Assembly: GCF_001267535.1 (NCBI RefSeq)
Contig: NZ_JRXE01000003.1
Coordinates: 154,696 to 218,695, forward strand
Length of the DNA: 64,000 bases
Source of the DNA: Winslowiella iniecta
Lineage (GTDB): Bacteria > Pseudomonadota > Gammaproteobacteria > Enterobacterales > Enterobacteriaceae
Direction of reading: 5' to 3'
The notes under the pieces were generated by a model. It saw nothing but the letters and a program-made list of their open reading frames with translations. It searched no databases and was not told the DNA's origin. Position 1 is the first letter of the stretch. Every line of letters starts with the position of its first letter. The translations under genes were made by a program, and so were the position numbers. Below are positions 43,373-53,095 of the stretch, piece by piece.

Positions 43373-43384
43373 TGAATCGTTTCA
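43373..43384 (-). promoter_or_regulatory. Cra (FruR) operator 1 of fruBKA
   Basis: TGAATCGTTTCA, matching the Cra consensus TGAAWCGWTTCA, 23 bases before the fruB start. Together with the second site it gives the two-operator arrangement of the E. coli fru promoter; Cra represses and fructose 1-phosphate relieves. Confidence 0.82.
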
Positions 43385-43439
43385 GCTCTATTGAGAAAAA
43401 AAGCGTTATCTGCTGACTAATAAACTGATGAGACAACGC

Positions 43440-43451
43440 TGAAACGTTTCA
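43440..43451 (-). promoter_or_regulatory. Cra (FruR) operator 2 of fruBKA
   Basis: TGAAACGTTTCA is a perfect 12-bp palindrome fitting the Cra consensus, 67 bases upstream of operator 1. The two flank the likely promoter. Confidence 0.85.
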
Positions 43452-43757
43452 AGGAGTGTGGTACAGCATGCTCCTTACTGGCAAGTTTTACCGGAAGTGA
43501 TATAGCAGATTTTTGACCTTACGCACATTTCGTTGGAATTTTTCAGAAAAAGCCAACAGTGCATCTGCCATTTTGCTGAAGTGGACAGAATGTAAGGCAG
43601 ACTGGCTTCAGCGCTATCAGCAAACTTCAGCTGACAGGAGTTGCCCGTGCCTTTTGCAAAAAATGCCGGATCGCTTTCTTAACAAATGAAACGCCTTTTT
43701 AAAAAATCATCAGAGGCGTAGAATTGCCCGCTCATTTCATAAGGCAATTCATCTTTC

Positions 43758-44936
43758 ATGCAAACTCCTGGTGCGGCCACCCGTCGCCTGCCCGATATCA
43801 GCTCGGCAGCCTTTCTGGTGGTGGCTTTTCTGACCGGTATTGCCGGCGCATTACAGACTCCGACGCTCAGCCTGTTTCTGTCGACTGAAGTGCATGCACG
43901 CCCCTTTATGGTCGGGCTATTTTTCACTGGCAGTGCGGTAATCGGTATCGCAGTCAGTCAGCTGCTGGCGGCGCGATCCGACCGTAAAGGCGATCGCCGG
44001 ACGTTGATCTTTCAGTGTTGTCTGCTGGGTGCTCTCGCTTCGATACTGTTTGCCTGGAACCGTAACTACTTTGTGCTGCTGTTTATCGGCGTGCTGCTTT
44101 CCAGCTTTGGTTCCACCGCCAACCCGCAAATGTTTGCGCTGGCGCGGGAGCATGCCGATCGCACCGGCCGCGAAGCCGTGATGTTCACCACGATTATGCG
44201 CGCCCAGATCTCGCTGGCATGGGTGATCGGGCCACCGATTGCCTTCGCACTGGCGCTGGGTTTTGGTTTTAAGGTGATGTACGCCTGCGCTGCCCTCGCT
44301 TTTGTCTGCTGTGCGCTGATCGTCAGATTTCTGCTGCCATCGATGCAAAGAACCGCGGTAAAAACCACCGCGACGCTGCAAGCACCGATTGGTCACCGCC
44401 GCGATACGCTGCTGCTGTTTATTGGCTGCACCCTGATGTGGGCCTGCACCGGCATTTACCTGATTAATATGCCCCTGTATCTGGTACACGAGCTGAATCT
44501 GCCGGAAAAACTGGCGGGACAACTGATGGGACTGGCTGCTGGCCTGGAGATTCCGGTGATGCTGATTGCCGGATATTGCGCCCGACGCTTCAGCAAACGC
44601 GCACTGATGCGCTGCGCGGGGCTTTCAGGATTCCTGTTTTTTGTCGGATTATTGTGGGTAGACAGCGCAATCCCGCTGCTGCTGTTACAGGCGCTGAACG
44701 CCATCTTTATTGGCATTCTGGCGGGCATCGGCATGCTCTATTTTCAGGATCTGATGCCAGGCCAGGCAGGCGCGGCGACGACGCTGTTCAGTAATTCCAC
44801 CCGCGTCGGCTGGATTCTGGCGGGTTCACTGACCGGGGTGGTGGCGGAATTCTGGGGTTATCACGCGGTATTTTACTGCACGTTACTGATGATGCTCGGC
44901 ACACTTTACTGTATGTGGCGGATTAACGACGCCTGA
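43758..44936 (+). CDS. setB: Sugar efflux MFS transporter SetB
   Basis: A 392-residue twelve-helix MFS exporter of the Set family (sugar efflux transporters); the conserved GIAGALQTPTLSLFLSTEV, FFTGSAVIGI and RSDRKGDRR loop between helices 2 and 3 are present. E. coli SetB exports glucose and lactose and lies next to fruBKA, divergent from it, as here. It ends seven bases before yeiW. Confidence 0.9.
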   Translation: MQTPGAATRRLPDISSAAFLVVAFLTGIAGALQTPTLSLFLSTEVHARPFMVGLFFTGSAVIGIAVSQLLAARSDRKGDRRTLIFQCCLLGALASILFAWNRNYFVLLFIGVLLSSFGSTANPQMFALAREHADRTGREAVMFTTIMRAQISLAWVIGPPIAFALALGFGFKVMYACAALAFVCCALIVRFLLPSMQRTAVKTTATLQAPIGHRRDTLLLFIGCTLMWACTGIYLINMPLYLVHELNLPEKLAGQLMGLAAGLEIPVMLIAGYCARRFSKRALMRCAGLSGFLFFVGLLWVDSAIPLLLLQALNAIFIGILAGIGMLYFQDLMPGQAGAATTLFSNSTRVGWILAGSLTGVVAEFWGYHAVFYCTLLMMLGTLYCMWRINDA

Positions 44937-44942
44937 GGCGGT

Positions 44943-45197
44943 TCAGGCAGAGGTGTCGGCCTCCAGCTGCAACAGCCATACCATCGCCTGCTGACGGCTG
45001 TTGCCGCACATATCCGCCGCCGGCTGTAATCCGGCACAAACTTTCGGCCGCAGCGGCGAGGCAAAGATTTTGCAACGTTGCTGCGCATCCAGCTGAATGC
45101 ATGGAGTATTGGCGGGCTTACCGTTGGGCATTCCGGGGATTGGCGAAGAGATAGAAGGCGCGGTGCAGCAGGCACCACAATCAGGACGACACTGCAT
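44943..45197 (-). CDS. yeiW: YkgJ-family cysteine-cluster protein YeiW
   Basis: An 84-residue protein with the CxxCxxCC zinc/iron cluster motif [11 protein letters not shown] at the start and later Cys at PCIQL, RCKIF, KVCAGL and MCGN. The whole protein matches E. coli YeiW, which fixes the start at ATG 45197; an in-frame TTG further upstream would add 11 non-conserved residues. Function unknown; a metal or Fe-S ligand role is implied by the cysteines. Convergent with setB. Confidence 0.88.
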   Translation of the reverse strand: MQCRPDCGACCTAPSISSPIPGMPNGKPANTPCIQLDAQQRCKIFASPLRPKVCAGLQPAADMCGNSRQQAMVWLLQLEADTSA

Positions 45198-45390
45198 CAG
45201 CACACTCAGGATCAAAGCAAAGCGCGACAATAGCAGTCGCCAATAATGAAAGCTATGACAACCGTTACAATTTACCTTTCGTCTTCTCCCGCAAATTTCA
45301 CTTTCTGCGCTGCGCAGATCTTGCCTGAATGCCCCGCCGCGAGTAACTTGTCGCGATAAATTCAGCGCACCGCTTTTATGAGACTATCCG

Positions 45391-45963
45391 ATGGCAAGAG
45401 CAAACGAAATTAAGCGCGGCATGGCCGTTAGCGTCAACGGCAAATTATTGCTGGTGAAAGATATTGAAGTCCAGAGCCCAAGCGCCCGCGGCGCATCAAC
45501 CCTGTATAAAATGCGCTTCACTGATATCCGTAGCGGAATGAAGGTCGAAGAGCGCTTTAAGGGTGACGACATCATTGACACCATCTCCCTGAGCCGTCGT
45601 CAGGTCACCTTCTCTTATATTGATGGTGATGAGTATGTGTTTATGGATGACGAAGACTACACGCCGTACAACTTTAAACAGGATCAGATCGCCGAAGAGT
45701 TGCTGTTTATTCCTGAGGGCGGCATGCCAGGAATCCAGGTATTAACCATGGATGGCCAGATTCTGGCGCTGGAACTGCCACAAACGGTGGATATGGAAAT
45801 CGTTGAAACCACGCCGGGAATTAAAGGCGCTTCCGCCAGCGCACGTACTAAACCGGCCGCCATGGCGACCGGTTTAGTGATTCAGGTACCTGAGTATCTT
45901 AGTAACGGCGATAAAATTCGCATTCATATTGCGGAGCGCCGCTATATGGGCCGTAGCGAGTAA
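45391..45963 (+). CDS. yeiP: Elongation factor P-like protein EfpL (YeiP)
   Basis: A 190-residue three-domain EF-P paralogue (KOW-like N-domain followed by two OB folds). It acts at ribosomes stalled on proline-rich and related motifs. EF-P's modified lysine loop is replaced by the YeiP type loop (SPSARGAST). Full-length match to E. coli YeiP (190). Divergent from yeiW. Confidence 0.94.
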   Translation: MARANEIKRGMAVSVNGKLLLVKDIEVQSPSARGASTLYKMRFTDIRSGMKVEERFKGDDIIDTISLSRRQVTFSYIDGDEYVFMDDEDYTPYNFKQDQIAEELLFIPEGGMPGIQVLTMDGQILALELPQTVDMEIVETTPGIKGASASARTKPAAMATGLVIQVPEYLSNGDKIRIHIAERRYMGRSE

Positions 45964-46060
45964 CCGTTTTGCTATCGGCGATGACAGCGTGCATCGCCGG
46001 TATTGCTATGTTATAACAATTCATATTGCGCAGCGGATACCGCTCAGACGTATCGGTCTG

Positions 46061-46378
46061 TCAGTTGTAACTTACAGTAAGTACGGCCATTTTTTTGCTG
46101 TGATCGATCCAGCGGAACTGCGTGGTTCCCCGGTTAAATGGCAGCTCATGCTGCTGCGAAACATTAAGTGGAGCAGTGTTGGTGCTGGTCTTACCCTTTT
46201 GAGAGCACGACATTTTCAGTTGAAAATCTGTTTGTGGATTGATATCACAGCCACCATCAACAATGGCACCGTGGAAGTGGATAACACCTGAGTCTGAAGC
46301 TGCGCCATTGCCGGCAACTGCACTGCTCGTCCATGAGGCAAAAAGCATTATCAGGATGGCTGACTGAATGCTGTTCAT
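46061..46378 (-). CDS. Orphan fimbrial-type secreted protein
   Basis: A 105-residue exported protein with signal peptide (MNSIQSAILIMLFASWTSSA) and the N-terminal pattern of type 1 fimbrial subunits, GVIHFHGAIVDGGCDI, with a second Cys at MSCSQKG likely forming the usual disulfide. It is shorter than a standard pilin (about 150-180 residues), ending at TVSYN. No chaperone or usher is near. Start is placed at the ATG with GAGG upstream (46378); an in-frame ATG five codons earlier is possible. It may be a truncated pilin or a small periplasmic protein. Confidence 0.7.
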   Translation of the reverse strand: MNSIQSAILIMLFASWTSSAVAGNGAASDSGVIHFHGAIVDGGCDINPQTDFQLKMSCSQKGKTSTNTAPLNVSQQHELPFNRGTTQFRWIDHSKKMAVLTVSYN

Positions 46379-46505
46379 TTTGACCTCACACATTGACTAA
46401 CCTCACTTGTAACTGTAGCTGGTTTCTTTCCCTGATTAGTTAAACGGCAGCCGCATTCGACACTTTAATTTATTATTCAGAATTTCCCTGTGTGAGGAGC
46501 AAGAT

Positions 46506-47492
46506 GTGACAAACGTGAACCTGATTACTGGCTTTCTGGGCAGTGGAAAAACCACCACGTTGTTGCATCTTCTGGCGCAAAAACCGCCGAATGAAAAATG
46601 GGCCGTACTGGTTAACGAATTCGGTGAAATTGGTATTGATGGCGCGCTGCTGGCGGAGAGCGGTGCAGTACTGAAAGAGATTCCAGGCGGCTGTATGTGT
46701 TGCGTCAATGGGTTACCGATGCAGGTAGGTCTGAATATGCTGTTAAAGCAGGCGAAACCCGATCGCTTGCTGATAGAGCCTACCGGGCTGGGGCATCCTA
46801 AGCAGATGATTGCCATGCTGACCGATGCGGTCTATCAGCCGTGGCTGACGCTTAACGCCACCCTGACGCTGCTCGATCCCCGTCAGCTCAGTGATACCAG
46901 AGTCACTGACAACGAAAACTTCCGCGATCAGCTGGCGGCGGCAGACATTGTTATCGCCAATAAACAGGATCGCTGGCAGCCCGCTGACCAGACTGCACTG
47001 GCTGAGTGGCAGCAACAATACCTCGGGGATCGCCAGTTAGTCCGTGCTGAATATGGCAACATCGATCCCGCCTTACTCGATACGCCGCGTCGCAATCTGC
47101 GACAATTGCCTGATGCGCGGCATCATCATGCCCCCAGCCAGACTAAAAGCGGCCTTGCGGCGCTGCGCCTCGATCATAATGCGCGCTGGCGTCGGGCGCT
47201 GAATCAGGGCCAGGGCTATTATGCCTGCGGCTGGATCTTCGATCAGGATACGGTGTTTGACACCATTGGCCTGCTGGAATGGGCTCGACTTGCGCCAGTG
47301 ACGCGGGTTAAAGGCGTGCTGCGCATTGCTGAAGGGTTAGTGAGTATTAACCGTCAGGGTCAGGATTTGCAGATCGAAACGCGCGCTTCCGCGCCGCCCG
47401 ATAGCCGTATTGAACTGATTCACGAAAATGATGTTGAATGGAATAATTTGCAAACCAGCTTGTTGAAGCTTCGTTTAGAAACGCTGGCTTAG
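46506..47492 (+). CDS. yeiR: Zinc-binding COG0523 GTPase YeiR
   Basis: A 328-residue CobW/COG0523-family metallochaperone GTPase: Walker A GFLGSGKTTTL, Walker B-like EFGEIGIDG, the family zinc/metal motif GGCMCCVNG (CxCC) and NKQD guanine specificity. E. coli YeiR is a Zn-stimulated GTPase of cadmium/zinc homeostasis. GTG start preceded by GAGGAGC. Position after yeiP matches E. coli. Confidence 0.93.
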   Translation: MTNVNLITGFLGSGKTTTLLHLLAQKPPNEKWAVLVNEFGEIGIDGALLAESGAVLKEIPGGCMCCVNGLPMQVGLNMLLKQAKPDRLLIEPTGLGHPKQMIAMLTDAVYQPWLTLNATLTLLDPRQLSDTRVTDNENFRDQLAAADIVIANKQDRWQPADQTALAEWQQQYLGDRQLVRAEYGNIDPALLDTPRRNLRQLPDARHHHAPSQTKSGLAALRLDHNARWRRALNQGQGYYACGWIFDQDTVFDTIGLLEWARLAPVTRVKGVLRIAEGLVSINRQGQDLQIETRASAPPDSRIELIHENDVEWNNLQTSLLKLRLETLA

Positions 47493-47527
47493 TCTACGCT
47501 GTTATTTTTAACCTATATCGAATCACT

Positions 47528-48235
47528 ATGAATGCTAAACGCTTGGTAGCGATCCTTGGTCTGAATGCCCTGGGTATCGCACTGTTTTTATCCTGGTATC
47601 TGCTTCCCGGCCACGGTTTTTGGTTTCCCATCGATAAATCGATCTTCTTCTGGTTTAACGATCATATGGCGACCAACAAGCCGCTGGTATGGTTGATCGC
47701 GATTACGAATTTCCGTGGTTTTGACGCGGTTTCATTGCTGGCGATGGGTTTGCTGTATCTGAAATTCTGGCTGCGCGAAACGCCGCCAGGCCGTCGTCGC
47801 CTGATTGCTATTGGTATCACCATGCTGCTGACGGCGGTAGTGTTGAATCAGCTGGGGCATTTGTTACCGGTTAAACACTCCAGCCCGACCCTGTACTTTG
47901 AAAATGTGCATCGCGTCAGTGAAATCACCGGTATTCCGGCCAAAGATGCTTCCCGCGACAGCTTCCCTGGCGATCACGGCATGATGCTGATTATTTTCGC
48001 CTGCTTTATGCTGCGCTATTTCAGCAAAGGGGCATTTCTGACCGGCGTGCTGATCGTTGTGGTCTTCAGCCTGCCGCGAGTGATGGCGGGTGCGCACTGG
48101 TTTACTGATATCGCCGTGGGTTCGCTCTCGGTGGTGCTGGTTGGCCTGAGCTGGTGGCTGATGACTCCCGCCAGCGACATGTTAGTCAACTGGCTTAACC
48201 GCATATTACCCGGCAAATATAAGCCCGCAGGTTAA
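47528..48235 (+). CDS. lpxT: Kdo2-lipid A phosphotransferase LpxT
   Basis: A 235-residue PAP2-type inner-membrane enzyme that transfers phosphate from undecaprenyl pyrophosphate to lipid A 1-position on the periplasmic side. The phosphatase motifs are present as KHSSPTL, the SFPGDHGM loop and RVMAGAHWFTDI; about five transmembrane helices. E. coli LpxT is 237 residues. Follows yeiR by 35 bases. Confidence 0.93.
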   Translation: MNAKRLVAILGLNALGIALFLSWYLLPGHGFWFPIDKSIFFWFNDHMATNKPLVWLIAITNFRGFDAVSLLAMGLLYLKFWLRETPPGRRRLIAIGITMLLTAVVLNQLGHLLPVKHSSPTLYFENVHRVSEITGIPAKDASRDSFPGDHGMMLIIFACFMLRYFSKGAFLTGVLIVVVFSLPRVMAGAHWFTDIAVGSLSVVLVGLSWWLMTPASDMLVNWLNRILPGKYKPAG

Positions 48236-48746
48236 ATGCTGTTTCGCGGCTGAGGGTAAAGAATTAACTTCCTCAGTCGCGAATAACCGTCCGGCGTATT
48301 TATTGTTAGCTTGCTAATCAATTTTCCGCATCAGGAAATTGCGCCGATATGGCGCAGAAAAATGGGCGTCACGCAGCCTCCGTCCAGCGGATTACTCTTA
48401 TTTACTTTTGCCGTGCCCGTTTGCCCCATAATTTTGTCTTAAGCAGGCCCATTATTAACTGACCGTTGTTGATAATTTAACCTGATTATTACTCTATTGT
48501 TTCTCATCAAAAAAACTCATAAAAAAGTCGATAAAACCCCTCGCCACGGGGCTTTTAATCGGGTAATCTCATTTCGGATTAGGCAAAAACAGTGTTTTTT
48601 TTCCTTTTTTTACAAATAAAGTGTGCTCATTCACACATTTTAGTCATTCAGGATTTGTCTTACGCGGTTGGCCTAATTAATCTCATTTCGTTTCGCAACT
48701 TGCTAACGGCCTGTGTCGTTAAGGACTTCAAGGGATAACAAACATA
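48236..48746. other. Long gap before mepS with terminator-like hairpin
   Basis: A 511-bp gap with no credible gene on either strand. It contains AAAACCCC-TCGCCAC-GGGGCTTTT at 48533-48556, a terminator-shaped hairpin, and a run of T at 48597-48612. The AT-rich stretch before mepS may hold its promoter and a long leader. Confidence 0.5.
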
Positions 48747-49319
48747 ATGGTCAAGTCTCAACCTATTCTGAGATATATCCTGCGGGCCATTCCCGCGGTC
48801 GCACTCGCGACACTGCTTTCGGCATGTACGACCAGTAACGGTCACAACGCACAAACTGAGACCCATGCAGTTAAAAACCAGAACGGTTTTTTACTTCAAG
48901 CGTCTCAGGATGAATTCGAACAGATGGTTCAGAACGTGGATATCAAATCACGTATTCTTGAACAATATGCTGACTGGAAAGGCGTTCGTTATCGTCTTGG
49001 CGGCACCAACAAACGTGGCATCGACTGCTCCGCTTTTGTTCAGGTGACCTTCCGTGAACAGTTTGGTCTGGATCTGCCTCGCTCGACCTCAGAGCAGCAG
49101 GGCAGCGGTAAAAGTATTCAGCGCAGTAAGCTGCGTCCCGGAGATCTGGTGCTGTTCCGCGCCGGTTCAACAGGACGACACGTTGGCATCTACTTAGGTA
49201 ATGACAACTTTGTTCATGCATCGACCAGCAGCGGTGTAATGATCTCCAATCTGAATGATTCATATTGGAAAAATCGTTACCGCGATGGGCGACGTGTTCT
49301 GAGCCGAACGCATAGCTGA
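48747..49319 (+). CDS. mepS: Murein DD-endopeptidase MepS (Spr)
   Basis: A 190-residue outer-membrane lipoprotein endopeptidase of the NlpC/P60 family that cleaves D-Ala-mDAP cross-links to allow growth. Lipobox LSAC near residue 27; catalytic Cys in GIDCSAFVQ, His in GRHVGIYL and a polar third residue in FVHAST. Length is close to E. coli MepS (188). Confidence 0.95.
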   Translation: MVKSQPILRYILRAIPAVALATLLSACTTSNGHNAQTETHAVKNQNGFLLQASQDEFEQMVQNVDIKSRILEQYADWKGVRYRLGGTNKRGIDCSAFVQVTFREQFGLDLPRSTSEQQGSGKSIQRSKLRPGDLVLFRAGSTGRHVGIYLGNDNFVHASTSSGVMISNLNDSYWKNRYRDGRRVLSRTHS

Positions 49320-49356
49320 TTTTACCCCTGAAGTCTGCGAAATGAGATTGATAAAA

Positions 49357-49380
49357 GCGCTGCTACGGCAGCGTTTTTTT
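49357..49380 (+). terminator. mepS terminator
   Basis: CGCTGC-TACG-GCAGCG followed by seven T, about 40 bases past the mepS stop. A clear intrinsic terminator. Confidence 0.9.
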
Positions 49381-49585
49381 ATGGGCGTCATTCTTCGCCC
49401 GCGCGCCCAATAGTTGTGCGCTTTCAACAGCATCTACCAATATTCCCCCCAAAAATAGTTTTGCTAATCATAATAATATCGAGACTTCCCCCCCACGGCG
49501 TTATATCCTGCTGAGCATATTCCCGGAGAATGGCAGTGTCATAATTCCAATAAATAAAACCGGCTAAAGCGGGAGATAAAACGCA

Positions 49586-51157
49586 ATGCCACTATCAACA
49601 CTGGTTACGCACCCTGTGACAAATACGCGTAAAATTGCGTGGATCAGTGCTGCAGTTGGTTTTACTTTTTTCCTGCTTTTTATCACCATCACGCTGAGTA
49701 TCACTTTCCAGAAACGCGCACAGAGCCACGACCAGCTGGCATGGCGCACGCAATACACTATTCTCAGCCTGTTCAGCGAAATGAAAACCCTGCTGGAACC
49801 GCTGAACGCCTTAACGCCCGGCCCCTGTCAACCGGTGAACAGCGAGCTAACTTCACGTGCCGCCTTTGCCAATAATGTGCGCGCCATTCTGCTGGTGCGT
49901 AACGGTGTCGCTTACTGCTCTTCGGCTACCGGCGCGTTTTCCCTTGCGGTCAGCACTTTCACCCCGCTAACCGACCTGGATAAAGATCTCGACCTGACGC
50001 TGATAGCAGGCACGCCAAGAGTGCCGGAGAGACCTGCGCTGGTACTCTGGCTTAAGCGGCCAGGCTCTGACCGTAGTGGCGTAATGACTACGCTGAATAT
50101 CGATCTCGCCCCCTGGCTGTTGCTGGCTTCACAGCAGCAGGAATTGAAAGGTATGGCGCTGGTGGTCGGTGACAACGCGTTAGCCAGCTGGAACCCGCAG
50201 CTGATTAGCACCGCTGAGTTACCGAAAAAATCGCTGCGCACCCTTACGCTGCCGGGCTACCCACTGACTTTCCATCTGTACGGCAACACGTTACCACGAC
50301 GCGATATTCATACTATTTTGCTGGCGGGGCTGTTACTGGCAGTACTGGTCAGCAGCAGCAGCTTTGTGTTACTGACGCTGCGCCAGCGACCGGGTAAAGA
50401 GATCCTGCTGGGGATTAAACGCGGTGAGTTTCATGTGGAGTACCAACCGCTTATAGAAGCGGCGACCGGCGAGTCCTGTGGCCTTGAGGCTCTGATGCGC
50501 TGGACCCATCCCACTGAAGGTAATATCCCGCCGGATGCCTTTATCAGCTATGCCGAAGCGCAGAATCTGATTATTCCCCTGACCCACCATCTGTTTCAAT
50601 TGGTGGCACGGGATGCGCACCAGCTGCGCCAGATGGTGCCGGCTGGCACCAAAATGGGAATTAATATCTCGCCTAATCATCTCACCTCCGCAAGCTTTCG
50701 TGATGATGTCAGCAACTGGATCAACGCCATGCCAGCCGATCATTTCAGTTATGTTTTTGAAATTACTGAACGCACCATGGTTTCCGAGCGCAACGCCAGT
50801 GAGATCTTTGACTGGATCCATCAACAAGGGATCAAGATCGCGATTGACGACTTTGGCACCGGACACAGCGCATTGATCTATCTCGAGAAGTTTACATTTG
50901 ACTATCTGAAAATCGATCGCGGTTTTGTGCAAAGCATCGGTATGGAAACCGTCACTTCGCCGGTGCTGGATGCGGTGTTAACCCTGGCGAAGAAGCTGAA
51001 TCTCTGTACCGTTGCCGAGGGTGTAGAGACCGATGAACAGGCCAGCTGGCTGCTTAAGCGTGGCGTAACCCATATGCAGGGTTATCTGTTTGGGCGACCG
51101 ATGACCGTTTCGCAGCTGATTGCATATTTTCAAACGCGACAAACCGCTTTATCCTGA
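49586..51157 (+). CDS. pdeN: Cyclic-di-GMP phosphodiesterase, CSS-motif and EAL domains (PdeN/Rtn)
   Basis: A 523-residue inner-membrane phosphodiesterase: transmembrane helix (about 14-34), periplasmic sensor with the redox-sensitive CSS motif (VAYCSSATG), second helix near 240, then a cytosolic EAL domain with catalytic GLEALMRW, NISPNHL, DDFGTGHS and EGVETDEQ. It hydrolyses c-di-GMP to pGpG. E. coli PdeN (Rtn) sits in the same place before yejA. Confidence 0.92.
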   Translation: MPLSTLVTHPVTNTRKIAWISAAVGFTFFLLFITITLSITFQKRAQSHDQLAWRTQYTILSLFSEMKTLLEPLNALTPGPCQPVNSELTSRAAFANNVRAILLVRNGVAYCSSATGAFSLAVSTFTPLTDLDKDLDLTLIAGTPRVPERPALVLWLKRPGSDRSGVMTTLNIDLAPWLLLASQQQELKGMALVVGDNALASWNPQLISTAELPKKSLRTLTLPGYPLTFHLYGNTLPRRDIHTILLAGLLLAVLVSSSSFVLLTLRQRPGKEILLGIKRGEFHVEYQPLIEAATGESCGLEALMRWTHPTEGNIPPDAFISYAEAQNLIIPLTHHLFQLVARDAHQLRQMVPAGTKMGINISPNHLTSASFRDDVSNWINAMPADHFSYVFEITERTMVSERNASEIFDWIHQQGIKIAIDDFGTGHSALIYLEKFTFDYLKIDRGFVQSIGMETVTSPVLDAVLTLAKKLNLCTVAEGVETDEQASWLLKRGVTHMQGYLFGRPMTVSQLIAYFQTRQTALS

Positions 51158-51276
51158 TAGCCGGCTAATAAATAACAAAAGTAGCATCACCCGGCTCAAA
51201 CCACGGGTTAGTGAGTTAATGCTGCTACGCTAAATAAATTCTGTTTTACTTTTCGCTGCGGGAGCTGACCAACACG

Positions 51277-53085
51277 ATGTTATTACGCCTGGTTATACTT
51301 GTTACGCTTAGTGCTGTCGGTCTGTCAGCACAGGCAGCAAATATCCTCGAGAGCTACGCCTTCTCCGAGCTGGGCGAACCCAAATACGCCACCAATTTTA
51401 CCCATTACGACTACGTCAATCCTGCCGCGCCAAAGGGCGGAAAAATGACGTTATCGGCAATCGGCACTTACGATAACTTCAACCGCTACGCCTCGCGGGG
51501 TAACCCCGGTATCGGTACGGAAGGCCTGTACGACACGCTGTTTACCCCTTCAGAGGATGAAATCGGCAGCTACTATCCGCTGATTGCAGAATCAGCACGA
51601 TATCCTGATGATTTCAGTTGGGCCGAAGTCAGCATTAATCCTCATGCCCGCTTCCAGGATGGTTCGCCAATAACCGCTGCTGATGTCGCCTTTACTTTCG
51701 ATAAGTTTATGACGGAAGGCGTGCCGCAGTTCCGCGTGGTGTACAAAGGTGCCAAAGCAAAGGCGATCTCGCGCCTGACGGTGCGTATCGAGCTGGCGAA
51801 GCCGGACAGAGATTTGATTCTGGGCTTTTTAAGCCTGCCGGTGTTGCCGGAAAAATTCTGGAAACATCATAAATTTAATGAGCCTATCGGTTATCCGCCG
51901 CTTTCCAGCGGCCCGTACCGTATTACGTCTTATAAAGTCGGGCAGTACATTACTTATTCACGGGTAAAAGATTACTGGGCGGCGGATCTGCCGGTTAACC
52001 GCGGTCGCAACAATCTTGATACCAAACGCTACGACTACTACCTCGACGATAATGTCGCCTTTGAGGCATTTAAAGCCGGTGCCTTCGATTTTCGCGCGGA
52101 AACTTCTGCCAAAAAATGGGCCACCCAGTATCGCGGCAGCAACTTCACCAATAACCACATCGTTAAGGATGTACGGCCAAATATCGTCACCACCGATGCG
52201 ACCTGGCTGGCATTTAATAATCAGAAAGCGCTGTTCAGCGATCGCCGGGTGCGTGAAGCGCTGGGACTGGCGTTTGACTTCGAATGGATGAATAAAGCGC
52301 TGTTTTATCATGCTTATAAGCGTACAGACAGTTACTTCCAGAATACTGAGTATGCCGCTAAAGGGTATCCGGACGCCGCCCAGCTGGAACTGCTGGCTCC
52401 GCTGAAAGGCAAAATACCGGATGAAGTGTTCACTTCCGTTTACCAGCCGCCGGTTTCCGACGGCAGCGGCTACGATCGTAAAAATTTGCTAAAAGCACTG
52501 GCGTTGCTGAAACAGGCCGGTTGGGAACTGAAAAATAAGCAACTGATCAATGTCGTCAGCGGTAAGCCGTTCAGCTTCGAGTTGTTATTGCGCAGCGGCA
52601 GCAATATCGAATGGGTGTTGCCATTCCAGCACAACCTTGAACGGCTGGGTATTCGGGTGAATATCCGCCAGGTCGACAGCTCGCAATACCTGCGCCGCTT
52701 TCGTACCGGTGATTACGATATGATTCCTACCGTCTATAACGCAGTGCCCTCCCCCGGCAGCGCGCTACAGACCCGATGGGTGTCACAATATATCGACTCC
52801 AGCTGGAACAGACCGCGGGTGCAAAGCCCGGTGATTGATGGTCTGGTCGCGCAGATTATGCAGCATCAGGGTGATAAAGCCGCGCTGCTTCCTCTCGGCC
52901 AGGCGCTGGATCGGGTATTGCTGTGGAACTACTTCATGATTCCGATGTGGTACAGCGCCGACGACCGTTATGCTTACTGGAATAAGTTTTCCATGCCTGC
53001 CATCACCCCCACCTATTCCGTTGGCCTGGACAACTGGTGGTACGATGTTAACAAAGCCGCACAGTTGCCGGCCCAACGCCGTTAA
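51277..53085 (+). CDS. yejA: Microcin C-type peptide ABC importer, binding protein
   Basis: A 602-residue periplasmic solute-binding protein (SBP family 5, OppA-like) with Sec signal peptide (LSAQA). It is first in yejABEF, an importer for the peptide-nucleotide antibiotic microcin C and related peptides in E. coli. SPEIS-type and ARFQDGSPITAADVAFTF features mark the family. It is followed by yejB after 10 bases. Confidence 0.94.
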   Translation: MLLRLVILVTLSAVGLSAQAANILESYAFSELGEPKYATNFTHYDYVNPAAPKGGKMTLSAIGTYDNFNRYASRGNPGIGTEGLYDTLFTPSEDEIGSYYPLIAESARYPDDFSWAEVSINPHARFQDGSPITAADVAFTFDKFMTEGVPQFRVVYKGAKAKAISRLTVRIELAKPDRDLILGFLSLPVLPEKFWKHHKFNEPIGYPPLSSGPYRITSYKVGQYITYSRVKDYWAADLPVNRGRNNLDTKRYDYYLDDNVAFEAFKAGAFDFRAETSAKKWATQYRGSNFTNNHIVKDVRPNIVTTDATWLAFNNQKALFSDRRVREALGLAFDFEWMNKALFYHAYKRTDSYFQNTEYAAKGYPDAAQLELLAPLKGKIPDEVFTSVYQPPVSDGSGYDRKNLLKALALLKQAGWELKNKQLINVVSGKPFSFELLLRSGSNIEWVLPFQHNLERLGIRVNIRQVDSSQYLRRFRTGDYDMIPTVYNAVPSPGSALQTRWVSQYIDSSWNRPRVQSPVIDGLVAQIMQHQGDKAALLPLGQALDRVLLWNYFMIPMWYSADDRYAYWNKFSMPAITPTYSVGLDNWWYDVNKAAQLPAQRR

Positions 53086-53095
53086 GGAGTAGAGT

